NCBI GenBank assembly: GCA_035772785.1
Contig: JAOCPU010000047.1
Span: 62,001 to 126,000, forward strand
Origin: Phlebiopsis flavidoalba
Lineage: Eukaryota > Basidiomycota > Agaricomycetes > Polyporales > Phanerochaetaceae
DNA: 64,000 nucleotides
Reading direction: 5' to 3'
The first letter of the stretch is position 1; every line of letters starts with the position of its first letter. Positions 1 through 11,150 of the stretch are shown in pieces. Below the pieces are notes generated by a model that was given only the letters and a program-made list of their open reading frames with translations, did not search any database and was not told the origin of the DNA. Position numbers and translations under genes: made by a program.

Positions 1-45
1 GGCGCTATCCCCACGGGGACGGGGCGACGGCCGGAGGGGGCGCGC

Positions 46-62
46 AAAAGGCAAGCGGCGCC
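46..62. repeat. 17-bp direct repeat, left copy (second copy 1521-1537)
   Basis: AAAAGGCAAGCGGCGCC occurs at 46-62 and again, identical, at 1521-1537, both preceded by a GCGCG-rich stretch. The two copies lie on either side of the 0.3-kb tandem array at 436-1265, so they may be outer borders of a larger repeated element. The window starts 45 bases to the left, so the full extent cannot be seen. Confidence 0.5.
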
Positions 63-435
63 AGTGTGCGCATGTAGCCTCAATTCGGGTGCGTGCGCTG
101 CTGTCGCGCTCGTTTCTCGTGACGAGCTTGATCTAGTTGCCGACCTTCTTTCTTTCTGTTTTTTTCTGCGTGTTATTCTATATTCTATAACATGTAGTAT
201 CGAGAGGTGGCGGGCGCTGCTGTCAGCCCGCCCTCGCGTCGCCTTGAGAAAGGGAGAGCGTCTGGGTTGGTGTTATGTGCTATGTACGGCGCGACGTGGG
301 TAGGCTTTCGACACTGAGCCGGCGGGGGACAACTGGATCACCGATGACATGATCCTGACGGGAGCGTGCGTCGAGCTTGTTCGAGAGATGAAGAAACCGG
401 CCTCTCGCGCTTCGCTATCGTCATAGCGTCGCGTT

Positions 436-1265
436 GCTGACCAAACCCGCTCCGATTCGTCGTCTCTCTTTCACGTTCATACGCCGAATATTCTGCGAAC
501 GCATAGTGTTCGCATTTCGGATACGTCTTGCGTGGGCGTGCTCTCAACGGAGGACCCACAAAGGGGCGCAGGTCGATCCCTTTGGATTTGATACTTTGGC
601 GTATAGTGGAGATCCGAGGACAGACGGCGGGCGTTACGTGGGGTGGGGGGTCGCAGACTCGGCATGCAGAGTGGCGTTTGCCGTTCGGCGTCGTGTATCG
701 TCATCGAGACGCGTACGCTCGCGCCAGTGCCGCCGTCGCTGACCAAGCCCGCTCCGTCATCCCACCTTTTTCACGCCGAATGTTGCTAGTGACGCCTTGC
801 CCGGTTGAACGCGCGACGCCTTGCCCGGTGAACGCAGTGAGTGTCGCATTTTCTGGTACGCCTTGCGTGGCGTGCTCTCAAAAGGACAAGGTCGATCCCT
901 TTGGATGATAACTTTGCGCGAGGTGCTCGCGACTTGCGAGTCCGAGGATAGACGGCAGATCTGTAGATTGGTCATTTACCGTTCGCGCTTCGTCTCGCCA
1001 TCGGGACGATACAGTTCGCGCCAGGCCGCCGTTGCTGACCAACCCGCTCCGTCATCCCGCCTTCTCACGCCGGATGTCTGCGATTAGAGACGCCCTTGCG
1101 CTGCATGTTGCATTCCTGACATGTATCGTGTGGCGCAAACACTCTATGGAGGACAAACCAGGTTCGATCCCTCTGGCTGATCTCTCTTCGCCGACGTGCG
1201 TAGTTTTAAGCTTGATAGACACACGATTTACGCCTTGCGAATTCTCGATATAGAGACAACCAGTC
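436..1265. repeat. Tandem array of three ~300/296/232-bp units
   Basis: The phrase GCTGACCAA(A/G)CCCGCTCCG starts at 436, 738 and 1034, and a weaker copy starts at 1266, giving units of 302, 296 and 232 bp. Inside each unit the same landmarks recur in order: a TCACGCCGAAT-type block, a GCGTGCTCTC block, AGGTCGATCCCTTTGGAT (about 570-587 and 889-906, with a weaker version near 1160), a GATCCGAGGAYAGACGGC block and a CGCCAGKSCGCCG block. Units differ by substitutions and small indels, so this is an ageing tandem array. Short ORFs in it have no conserved-protein look and I treat them as chance. Confidence 0.8.
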
Positions 1266-1537
1266 GCTGACAAACCTGCTCAGTCATCCCCTCCCGCGCC
1301 AGAAGCTCTCTCTCTCGAACGGCCGATGCGCGACGAGGGCTCACTTCGTCTCGACGCGGCTGTACACCCTAAACTTGTGCGAAAGCAGAAGAAATGGCAC
1401 TAGAACCCCGGAGTCAGAAGGGAAGCCAGGGGTGAAAAGCAGTAGAGCGCACAATTCATTCCGTACCCTCAGTTATGGCGGGCCGGAGCTTGCAAACGTC
1501 CGGGACCGTGGCGCGCGTCGAAAAGGCAAGCGGCGCC

Positions 1538-4500
1538 GCACGCGGTTGCTTGCTGCACATCTGCACTTTGCACGCCAACATACGCTCATCCGGGTGTATA
1601 TGATCTCTGCGCCTGCATAGTTCCCCGGAACAATCGAAAGAGCAGTCTGCGCGTGAGATCTCGTGAACGCGTCTCGAGCGCGCAGACTGTGAGAGACGCC
1701 CCCGGAGGAGAATAGGGGTTACATAGTCTGTTCCAAATCTCGAGCGTTTTGGCAGGAGGTCCCCAATTAGCCTTTTTTTTGAAGAAGGACCCGGCTATGG
1801 CTCGGACCGGCTTTCCTTTGAGCGGCCAGCTTCAAATGTCCGGGCACAAGTACAATCTCCGACCGGCTCCGTCTTATGCCATTCCGCTCGAGGTCAGCTC
1901 GCAAGGTGAATCGTTCCTCAGTATTAGTTGGAAAACCTGTTTCGTCCCAAGCTCTGGAAGGCATGAAACATTTGCACAACTCTCGCATTCTGCTCTTAGC
2001 CCATGTACACTTTGCTCACTGCAGCCACAGACAACAAAAACAATTGAGACAGCTACAGCTATACATTTTCTCGACCGTGTTGCGCATGAGCACACTTCTA
2101 CAAGTATTTCCATACAATCCTCAGACTCAATTGTTTGTGTTATATATGCTATCTAATGCTGCGACGCAGAAACACTACTCTGTATGCGTTTCGACTGTGT
2201 AGGCCAGGTTGAAGAGACGCGAGCCCCAGTTTCCATAAACAGGGGCTATTGGGAGGGATCCTCACAAGGGGCGGAGATATTGGAGCAGACCTGATATTAA
2301 AAATACGATCGACTATCATTCCACGCCGCTCTCAGAGTCTGCCTAGGGGCGTCAACTTACATCGGTTACCACGCTGGAAATTTGCAGTTGGAACGGCAGC
2401 CCAGATGCGCACTGGTACGGCGCCCTGTTAGCGCCATTTTCAGCAACCATGCTCGAATATGAGAGAGCGATGATGGCAGAATCCTTGAGTGATCTGTGCG
2501 CTCGGCCCGTTACGAGGAACGGTGTTGTTAGGGGACGTTTTGCGTGGGGCGTCGTTTTTCCGCCATTGTTCGGGCGCAGTATGGTGCAGCGTCTCAGTTA
2601 AACGGAGGTCATAACAAGCGAGGATGTCCATGTCTCAGCTTCACTTGCCGTAGCAGTACTAGCACTCGTTGCGTGAGAGTCGCGCAGAACCAACCACTCC
2701 GATGGCTTTTGGACCAAAGGACCCTGCCAGCCACGCGCCATAACCCCCCTCGCGCTCCCCGACAACGCGGAGCGAGGGCATCCGCCGGTCCGCCAAAACC
2801 CCGTCTCCACGACACCCCTGACCTTTGGTATTCGCCCGCCCCATCACGCCCCGGGATCGCAGCAGCGCGACTCCCGCCGGCCCCACCCGCCGCCGGACAC
2901 CGCAGATTGATCGTAGCAGGCGCGGTATTTACAGGTTTTGTTACTCCACAGGTAATCTGTCGTTAGTGTTCGCTGTCGTCAGGGTCGCATGGAATGCGGG
3001 TCTAGTGTCAGGGTTAGCATGGACTGCGGGTCTGGGAGAACGGGCTGGATCGTTCCCCGGGGACGGCTGGCGAGTCTTGGTAGAACGCGGCCGAGGCACG
3101 CGATAAGTCGCGCCCTAATAGTATGGGTGAGGAGGACGTTGCTTACGTGTCTCCGGGGGTTTGTTTGTCTTTATGCGTCACTGCAGCTTGCGATAAGGAT
3201 CGGAGATACTTGTTCATGATGCTATGCTCTGTTGATGACCGCGCGTCCGCAAGCAACGTTGTTCGAAGATTGCGTATTCGTCCCGGGCGGACATAGGAAC
3301 GCCACATAAGCCTTGGGAGCGGCTGCCTATTCTCGCGAACGAGGCCGTAGTTCGCCGTTGGTGTCGATTCGAGTTGGCCGTTTGCGGCGACGGCGATGGG
3401 GCGTCGTAGGCTAGGCACGGGTGTCGCTGCTTCCGATTGGTTTTATCCTAGCTCACAAAGTGGATTAGAGAGTTCAGCACAAAGAGATCAAACAGTCCAC
3501 GGCCATGGTTGATAGGATGCCACGTCATGCCGCATCTGGGAAGGTTATAAGTGAATCGCCGTCACGCGCAGGTGGCCTTGGGATAGACATTTAAGACGGC
3601 ATGACGTGCGCTTTGGCAGCGTCGCCACGAGATGTGCTGCAGGAGCTGCAACCCAGCGAGGTCGTCCGAGGCTGCATAACATAGAAAGAAGCTGCGCATA
3701 GGTCAGCTCGTGTCAGAAGAAGGGGCGTCCAAAGCGCGGCTTCTAGCTCACAGATGCAACTGACAAAGCTCACCTTGCGGAATCAAGCTTTATGAGTATG
3801 AAAACGGGGGGGGGGCGAGCACAGAGCAGCAGAAAGAGGTGTTTTGAGTAGACGTGGCAGCATTAAATCTACCGTGCATTTGAGGGAGATATGCCGGAAA
3901 AACGTAACAAGCCGCACTGTGGATCTGCAGAAGGGTGGCTTCGCGGTTTATTAATGATGCTGTGAAAGCCACTGTCTTCAGTGCGCATAGTGCCAAACGT
4001 TCGGAAATTTGCATGAGAACGTACTGGATGCGGTTAAAGCAACGCGCAAAAGCTGGTGTATTGACAGTGCAATTCGTACAACAAGGCCAAGGCTTGTGGT
4101 GTAATCCGGTTTCCATCGCAAGACGAACCTCGATCGGTCGTTTCAAAGCATGGCATATGGGCATAGCCTCATGTATTTTTGCGCAGCGAGGAAAAGCGAT
4201 AGAGACGGGCTCGAACCGGGAAGGAGTATACAGGGGGCATGTCATATACGTATGCGAGTAGGGTCTGGCAGCACTCCAGCAAGCAGGTGATGGAAGAAAT
4301 GGCGTTTATGCCTCCGTTTTGTTGTCATTCTTGGTGCGCTTGACGGCGGTGGTGTTTGCCCTGTAGAGGAATCGCCGTCAGGGGTGATGTCTGAGATTAA
4401 AAGATAAGCGAATGATACACACCTGAAGCCGTTCTTGAAGCTTGTCTCGAGACGTGCTTGAGGTAACGCATGCGACCGGTACCAGTGGTCTTTCGGCGCT

Positions 4501-7022
4501 TGGCCTTCTGGACCTCCACTCGTACGACCGCAGCTTGGGGCACTAGGGTAGCCCGCACTGCGCGCACTCTGGACAGATAGTGACGTGAATGGTTAGTAGG
4601 GGTGAAGTGTCGGCCAGTCTGGTACGGAAATGAGTAAGTGAGATCGAGAACATGTATATGCCCAAAGGTGGTTTGTCAAGGTAGAGTACTGCTCAGTAAC
4701 ACGGCACTCGCCTTTTGCTTGCCTGTGGAACGAGCGGTTGCCACACCGGCGGCAGAGCGTGTGGGACTTTGTGTGCCGCTTACTGTGGTCAGAGAGTTAG
4801 GATGAGCAACATGACGGAATCTCGCGCGAAAAATGGAGCACGGGCACCCGAAGGATGTTGGTACTATGTACCATTAAGAACATCAATCGCGTCAGCTCCA
4901 TGCGTGCATTCCTCTCGCAGAGTACAGAACCTTTCGTGCCTAGGGGCAAAACACAAGTCAGCGACGAGTTACACACTTTTCGCGCAGAGGAAAAGGGCTA
5001 GAGGGACACAGTTCCGTCATCCGACATAGGTGCGACCCATCCCCTTCACCAAATCCCCACCAAATTCCTTCGGTGTTCGACCGCTCAACGCCACTCCCTA
5101 GGATCATACGTCCCCCGGCCCGCAAAGAATGTGGGCATACTCACCAGGGTGTCTTGAGGATTTTACGGGTGCCGATGCGGATGGCGTCCTGTAAAGCCGT
5201 TTACAAACGGGGCTGCCAGTTGCGGATGCTCAACCGTAAGGCTACCATATACGGATACCCAAAGGCGCTTGGCTACTGAATGGCCGCCGCATCCCCGTCC
5301 TCCTGCCCAGCTGCATGTCTCCCCATATGAATCCTTGTCGTTGTCGTATTCATCTGGTTCAGACGTGCATCTCACCGAGAGCTTCTTTCCTGGGTGCAAA
5401 GCTTTCCAATTTGCACGCCTCATATAGTCTCTTTGTGTCCATTTATAGTTTTGTTGTGGTTCTCAGCCCAAAGTCGCTCAATGAATGAAGCCCAGTGACA
5501 ACGCTGCGTTTCGCAAAATCAGTTTTGAGCTGACCGCCTTTTCGAATAATGTATAGACCAAGTGTATGTATTGATCGCGAACCAGTCTCGCATCGACGAT
5601 TGTCGCTCCGGATCATACGAAATGGCACAGATCCTGTTCATTGCTGCCAACGCTGCGCCTTGTGAGATCATTTGGGAAGTCTTTTGGCGGAGGACGCGCG
5701 GCCTCAATCACCGCAACTAATATCCCTCCACGTAGTTGTTGAAGTTTCTTCTGTCAAGTTCTACTGTTTCCCTCCTGCGTGTTGGAACTCTTCTGGCACG
5801 GGAAACCCCGACTGTTGGTGCCTTCGCAACGGCAATCACCCTTACGCGATCTTACGAGTTCCTAAATCCGCGTCTGGCCCAACAAATCTCAGGGCCGTCG
5901 TAGCCGTATTGGGACACATGCTAGCTGGACCTCGGCGGTCGAACTGCTGGACGTGCCGGGGTCTAACCCTCCGGTATCTAATCTTGTCATGAGCTATGCT
6001 CCTGATCTTGCGGACATAATGACATCAAACGAGTGATCTTCTGCTGTGTGGTAAGTACCAATCAGCAGGGCTGACCCGTTCGGCGTTTGCAGATTTAGAG
6101 TCATGTGGCTACGCATCATTGTCGAGGGGTCACTTATCCCACGACTCGTGACCTCTTTACACACCGGGGGATCTCTTTTCGGGGGGGGGGACAGGGGAGA
6201 GATTTCGCGATCCTCCGACCTCCTCAACGTTGCGCGTTCGCTTGAATTAAATCATCGCGGTGGCAAGCCTGGAACATGTACATGGTGACGATAACGGTGG
6301 GATCGCATGCTTTCTCTCAGCAGGCTCCCGGGTGGAAATCAGTGGGGTCCTTTCCGCTAGATAAGATGTCCGTGGCCGGACAACGCGTTTAAAGCGTTAT
6401 CCCGACGGCGGTCCACATATGCCTCTCGGCACCCAGCAAAGAAAAATTTGTGTGTATCTTCCGATGGGGGTCTAACGGACATGTTGTTTGGTGTCCTCGC
6501 ATGAAGGGCCCAGGAAATTGCGAATATTTTCGCAGCGGAGTACTGCACACATATGAACACTACTGTACATCGTTTTTGGCGAATGTAATTGTTTATCTCT
6601 AAGGCTTTAAGCGGATCCGAGGTGTTAACAATCTCATCCCGTCCCGATAGCTTGAGATTTAGATTGCGCTCCATGATTACGGTAATTAACGTCGAATAAG
6701 TCGAAATGGTCCTGATCCTGATTGGCTAGAAGGGCGTAGGCTGATAATCCGTCCCTAGGGTTGATTCTAAGTCGGTCGCGTGCGCGTGACCCACTTTGTC
6801 CCCCCCTGTGACCCCTTCGACATATGGGGGTCCTACAGTCTTTGACCACCACCTTCCCGTGTTACGTGTGCTCCTGACAAACGTTCACAGTGGAGGATCG
6901 TACGACAAACTCTCTCCGTTTTTACATCGCGAATCGTATTTAATCCGTTTCTAATCTCCACGCTTTCTCTGCCGTCATAATTCTGTCTCGGCCTCAGGAC
7001 ATGCGACATAATTGCCTGGCCA
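1538..7022. other. Gene-poor stretch, no supported gene
   Basis: No reading frame on either strand between 1.5 and 7.0 kb shows a motif I recognise, and the longest ORFs are 90-150 codons with biased or low-complexity composition. Homopolymer G runs occur near 3805 and 6181-6190. The part just before 7.0 kb is presumably the 5' region of the GATA-factor gene, since the first recognisable coding sequence of that gene is at about 7.2 kb. Confidence 0.5.
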
Positions 7023-10000
7023 GTGGTTATGTCGAGGGTCACACCATATCAGGACGATGCATACCATTCCATCGGGCACTTTGCTTCGGCTCTCAAGGTG
7101 CCTTCCTTTCAAACGTGCCAGATCCCGAATGGGGTAAGAAAGGATGTCCGAGGGCGCCCTGCATCAGACCATACCAGGAATGAACCTGCCACCCCTGCAC
7201 CGCCATCTCCCTCGCTGCTCACAGCCATGCAGCGTGTCACACCAGGGTCTTATGCAATTGACCCCGCCCTCAAAGAGAGGACCTCGGAGAACATTGACCC
7301 GTTACTCGCCCAAGGGAGTGATAGTCCAACGTTGGGTGCCATCAAACCGCCTTGTGCAAACTGTGGCGCCCACTCGACACCTCTCTGGAGACGTGACGGT
7401 GAAGGAAAGGCGGTGTGTAATGCCTGTGGTGAGTGACTTCATTAAATGGGCTATTACACCCGCCTTCTTTCCTCATCAACCATGGGTTATCACACCTTCC
7501 CTCTGCCACGTGGATCTGGTGGGCCGCTTCACCGAGGTGAATCGTGTCGATACCTCGCGATCGTAAAGCGCCCTACCCAAGACGTGTTGTACGCGAGGAA
7601 TAAATCCCGTTCTAGGCTAGTCTTGCATCATCTGACGAACGCGTCAAGTATGCGTGGGCCGTGCAGGCATTATTCACACTCTTGTCTTCCTACGGTGTTA
7701 ACATCTTTCGGATCCTTGATTACTGACGTGGGGCGTTTCTCCCCCATCTCCCTTCGACCTAAACCTATCAACAAACGTCCTCGCACGCTTCTGCACGCGC
7801 CATCGTTTCCATGTCTTTTCTACATCCTTTTTTAATGCAACATAAAGCAACTACGTCCTGCCCCGTTTCTGTGGATAACACTAGGTCCTCAATTACTGGA
7901 GAACGACAAAAATATGCCTCGTCCCCCAGAACCTATTCAGCCGTGCCACTGCCACCAAATCCACCTCTGCTTAACCGCCTGCATGAAAAACCATGACGCA
8001 GTGATCAAACTGTCCGGGACGTAAACTTTCACCAATCTTTCTGGCGACGGGCAGTGCAGAATGTCATTACCAAAAACTCCGCCATCGTCCCACTGGCTGC
8101 TACGAAAATCAGCCGATGCTCAGCAGAAATCACGCGCGGGCGATCGGGTTGGCCTAGCCAAGGAACAATGTCAGCATGCCCCGGACCCCTCTGGCAGGGG
8201 TATCTTAAACTGCGCATCCCTTCTGGGCACTTGTCCTGGTGATTGCCGGGTTGTCGACGGGCAACATTGGTGGCACACCATGAGTAACCCAGGTCTGCCT
8301 GCTCTTGCTCCCACCCAACGTTAACAACCAATTTTATCAGTCTATGACCAAACCACCACTGCTGTCCCGTCGCACGCTCCTCTCGGGGAACAATAAAACC
8401 CGTGAATTCACAGTGCTCTCCCCGCCTTGCTCGATCGGCTATCTCCCGGCTTCTCAAGTCGAAGCCCACGCAGACTACTACGGCACCACACCGAGAGCAG
8501 GCCAGCGGGTCCCCCGTCCTCCCGATAATGGTTATCCGAAGATTCGGTATCAAGACACACTTGGTCCGCTCAGCCTGGCGCCAACCTGCGGGACAGGCAA
8601 AACACCCTCTATGGAGAAGAGAGCGACATGGGCATACAATATCTGTACAATTGTCTTGTGGTACGTTGTTTTTCTGTCCAGCAGCCCTTTCAATCTTTTC
8701 CATCGAGAATCGCCGCCAAACAGCGCGGGTTGCATTTCGGTCGCTAAACAAAGTACACGTGCTCCGGTCCGCCTCAAAACGGGTTTTGGAAGCGAACGCA
8801 TCTTATCAGATAGTTCGTTCCGCTTCCCTCAGTTCATCTTATCCTGGTGCGTTTCAGTCGGATAGGTGCAGTTGTCGCTGTGCTCTGTCATTTGGGGGAC
8901 GACGCCCCGCTATTTGCCAGTCCAGTGGTGGGGGGGCGGCCGCTTGGCGTGTTCTTGAGTGCGCTGAAGGTAAGCCGTCGACCCGGGATCGACCCTCTGT
9001 CCACAATCTTTCACTCGATTTGATTCGTGTGAAGCTCCAAGTTGCTTACCAATATTTTGTCTCTCCTTGGCGTTGCTACTAGGTCTCTACTTTCAAGCAT
9101 TCATCACACGTACTCACAAGGCCTAACTCGATGAAGCAGACGGTTGATAAAGCGCCGGAAACGTGTACCAGCGGCCCCTGGCGGTTCGCCAAGCGACAAG
9201 ACCGCATTTCAGACCAAGGCAGCCGCAGCCAATACTCGCAGAGCGTAAGGACGGGTTTCTCTCAATGGGATCGCAAACGGGCGCGGAAGAGAGCGGCAGA
9301 GGAAGCCCAGGGTCAGCCACGCAAAAAGCGTCGCTCGTCAAGAGCATAGGCTGACAAAGGAATAGGGGGAGGCTTATGGATGATCGACGCGGAAGGTGAG
9401 GCTGCCGTCGCATCGGCGCCGCGTCTGGAGCCAACCGTGGTCGTAAAAGGTACGGGCCGTGGGGCGAAAACGAGAGAGTGCCCGAGAGTGTCTAACATAC
9501 TTCCCCCTGGCTGGCCTGAAGGTTCTGTGACAGGTCCCGCAGCTGGACCGTCCTTCCGGACCAGGCCAGAGACGGTAGGTGGGCGAAATTTCGTTGACTC
9601 TACTAACGTTTTCACCAGGCGCTCACGTGTGCCATGACATAGCACCGCCAAATGACGTTCCCACACAACCCGCATGGAGTTACGATCTGCCGCCTCTTAA
9701 TGGCTGCACTCCCAAACCCCGGCTAGCGCGCCCGTTCGCTCGCCCCGGATCTGCGGTTTGCCCAGCTCATCCGCCAGTAGGACGCACTCGCCACTTGCAG
9801 GGCCCGGCGGTAAACACTTCTGCGGCGCCGCCGTATCATCTCCCCCTTCACAGGGGGTGCCGACCCACCCTCACCTGGCTATCACTTCTACCCGGGTGCC
9901 CAACCCCCGCCCGGCGTGCGCCCCCCGTTCCGACGTTCGTCGAATCTTGAAAGACACTTTTGCGGATCTTGACCGCGCAGAAGCGACAGTTGCAAGAATT

Positions 10001-10260
10001 GCTCGACAGGACAGGAGCGCATGATGGCGGGTCTGCGCGCGGGATGGACGAGATGAGGATGCCACCAGGGCACCCTCCCGCCGCCTCCCCATGCGGCATC
10101 AACTTCCTCCTCAGAGCAACAGCATCAAACCCCCGCCCGTGCATCAGCAGCCGGCCCAAGGAGCTCCGCCGCCTATCCCTACTGCCGAGGCTATCCCTCT
10201 AAATCGGTCCTCCAGCACGCAAGTGTGAGGGAAGCGTTTGGGCCAGTCAATCCCCCCTGA
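7023..10260 (+). CDS. sreA: GATA-type siderophore/iron regulator, SreA/Urbs1-like (frame-disrupted)
   Basis: Two-finger GATA transcription factor of the class that represses siderophore and iron-uptake genes when iron is plentiful (family knowledge). Seen in order: finger 1 at 7353-7429 (CANC...TPLWRRD...CNAC, donor GTGAGT at 7429); a Cys-rich CPGDxR...GCPA-like stretch at about 8236-8330, the iron-sensing hallmark between the fingers; finger 2 at about 8587-8665 (CGT...PLWRRERHG...IC); a basic block at 9131-9185 reading MKQTV then IKRRKRVPA, typical of this subfamily, split by one extra base near 9146; and a C-terminal coiled coil at about 9960-10065 ([18 protein letters not shown]). The stop is TGA at 10258-10260 after EAFGPVNPP. 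The start is uncertain: 7023 is simply the upstream limit of the frame holding finger 1. Both fingers are split over introns. Several indels break the frame. Identification is firm; exact exons are not. Confidence 0.85.
7353..7429 (+). other. GATA zinc finger 1 of sreA
   Basis: An uninterrupted frame encodes [17 protein letters not shown] followed by KAVCNAC, a C-X2-C-X17-C-X2-C GATA finger. The exon ends within the CNACG motif and a GTGAGT donor follows at 7429-7434. This is the best-preserved part of the gene. Confidence 0.9.
8236..8330 (+). other. Cys-rich inter-finger motif of sreA (degraded)
   Basis: Between the two fingers the sequence encodes, over shifting frames, CPGD, then a DG...GGT stretch, then a GxPA-like end followed by Asn codons. 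This follows the order of the Cys-rich segment that marks iron-responsive GATA repressors (CPGxGxCNGTGG...GCxGCPAYNN). Several bases appear inserted or lost, so individual cysteines cannot be confirmed. Confidence 0.5.
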
Positions 10261-11150
10261 ATCGACTAAGCGCGACTGAGCGCGAACTCGTTCGACAACT
10301 AAATGATACGTCTCGTGCCGTCCGCCTGTGCTCCGCTCAGTCTAGCCCGCATTCGGTGATTGTATTCCCCGTCGTCCGCTTCTGCTCATAACTTGATGGC
10401 AGGATCTCCCCTCTCCTCTCCTTAGTTTGCTCTCTTTCCATTGAACACTTTTATCTGAACACGAGTATCCTATTAGCCCACACTGGTGGCAGCGCGTACC
10501 TTGGCTTCTGGTCTATGTAACTTTCACCTTCTCGGTTGCTGCCAAAATTCGGTAGTCTTTGCGTTCCAGAGTTTACGGTGAATGTAAATATTACGAGTTC
10601 TGTTGGCTTGTGGGATTGTAGGGGTAGTGTAGAACATCTGCCAGTATTTGCAATAATATCGCCCTGAACTATTGTGTTCTTATGTAGCGCAACTGTGAGC
10701 AAGTGCAGTGTAAAGTACCGAGCAGAACGGAGCGTGTGAACTTGAATGCCGGCGTGCCGCTCTGGGGCGCCTAGATTATACGGCATTGTCGCACTTGATG
10801 GGGAGACCGTGACTGCCATCAAATCTTGAATCATCCCTCGTGCGGGAGTCCCGTACCCCAAGCTGTTTGGCTGCTTGGACCTTGGTCGTGTACGGCTGGC
10901 GAGGTTGGTGTTTGGTAAATATTGTATAATATATTGTTACTGCACTTCGTACTACCCTTAATCTCACGCGTGCCTCTTGACGTACCTCCGCGGAAGCAAT
11001 ACCTGGAGTAAGTCAGGGGCGAGCGTGGGATGCTTGGCTTGTTTTCACGTGAAAAATTCATTATTTGCATGATCAGAGGCATGTGCAACCGAGGCTCGCG
11101 AGCCAGCTTCGCTCTGGCACCACGACGTCCTCGACCACGCCGACGCCGCT
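10261..11150. other. Intergenic, sreA to opi1
   Basis: About 0.9 kb with no supported gene. It holds the 3' flank of sreA and the promoter region of opi1. ORFs on the minus strand here (10451-11088) show no recognisable motif. Confidence 0.5.

Noticed and set aside
8029..8751. Minus-strand ORF of 240 codons
   Set aside because: It overlaps the plus-strand Cys-rich region and finger 2 of sreA. It shows no domain and fits a shadow frame.
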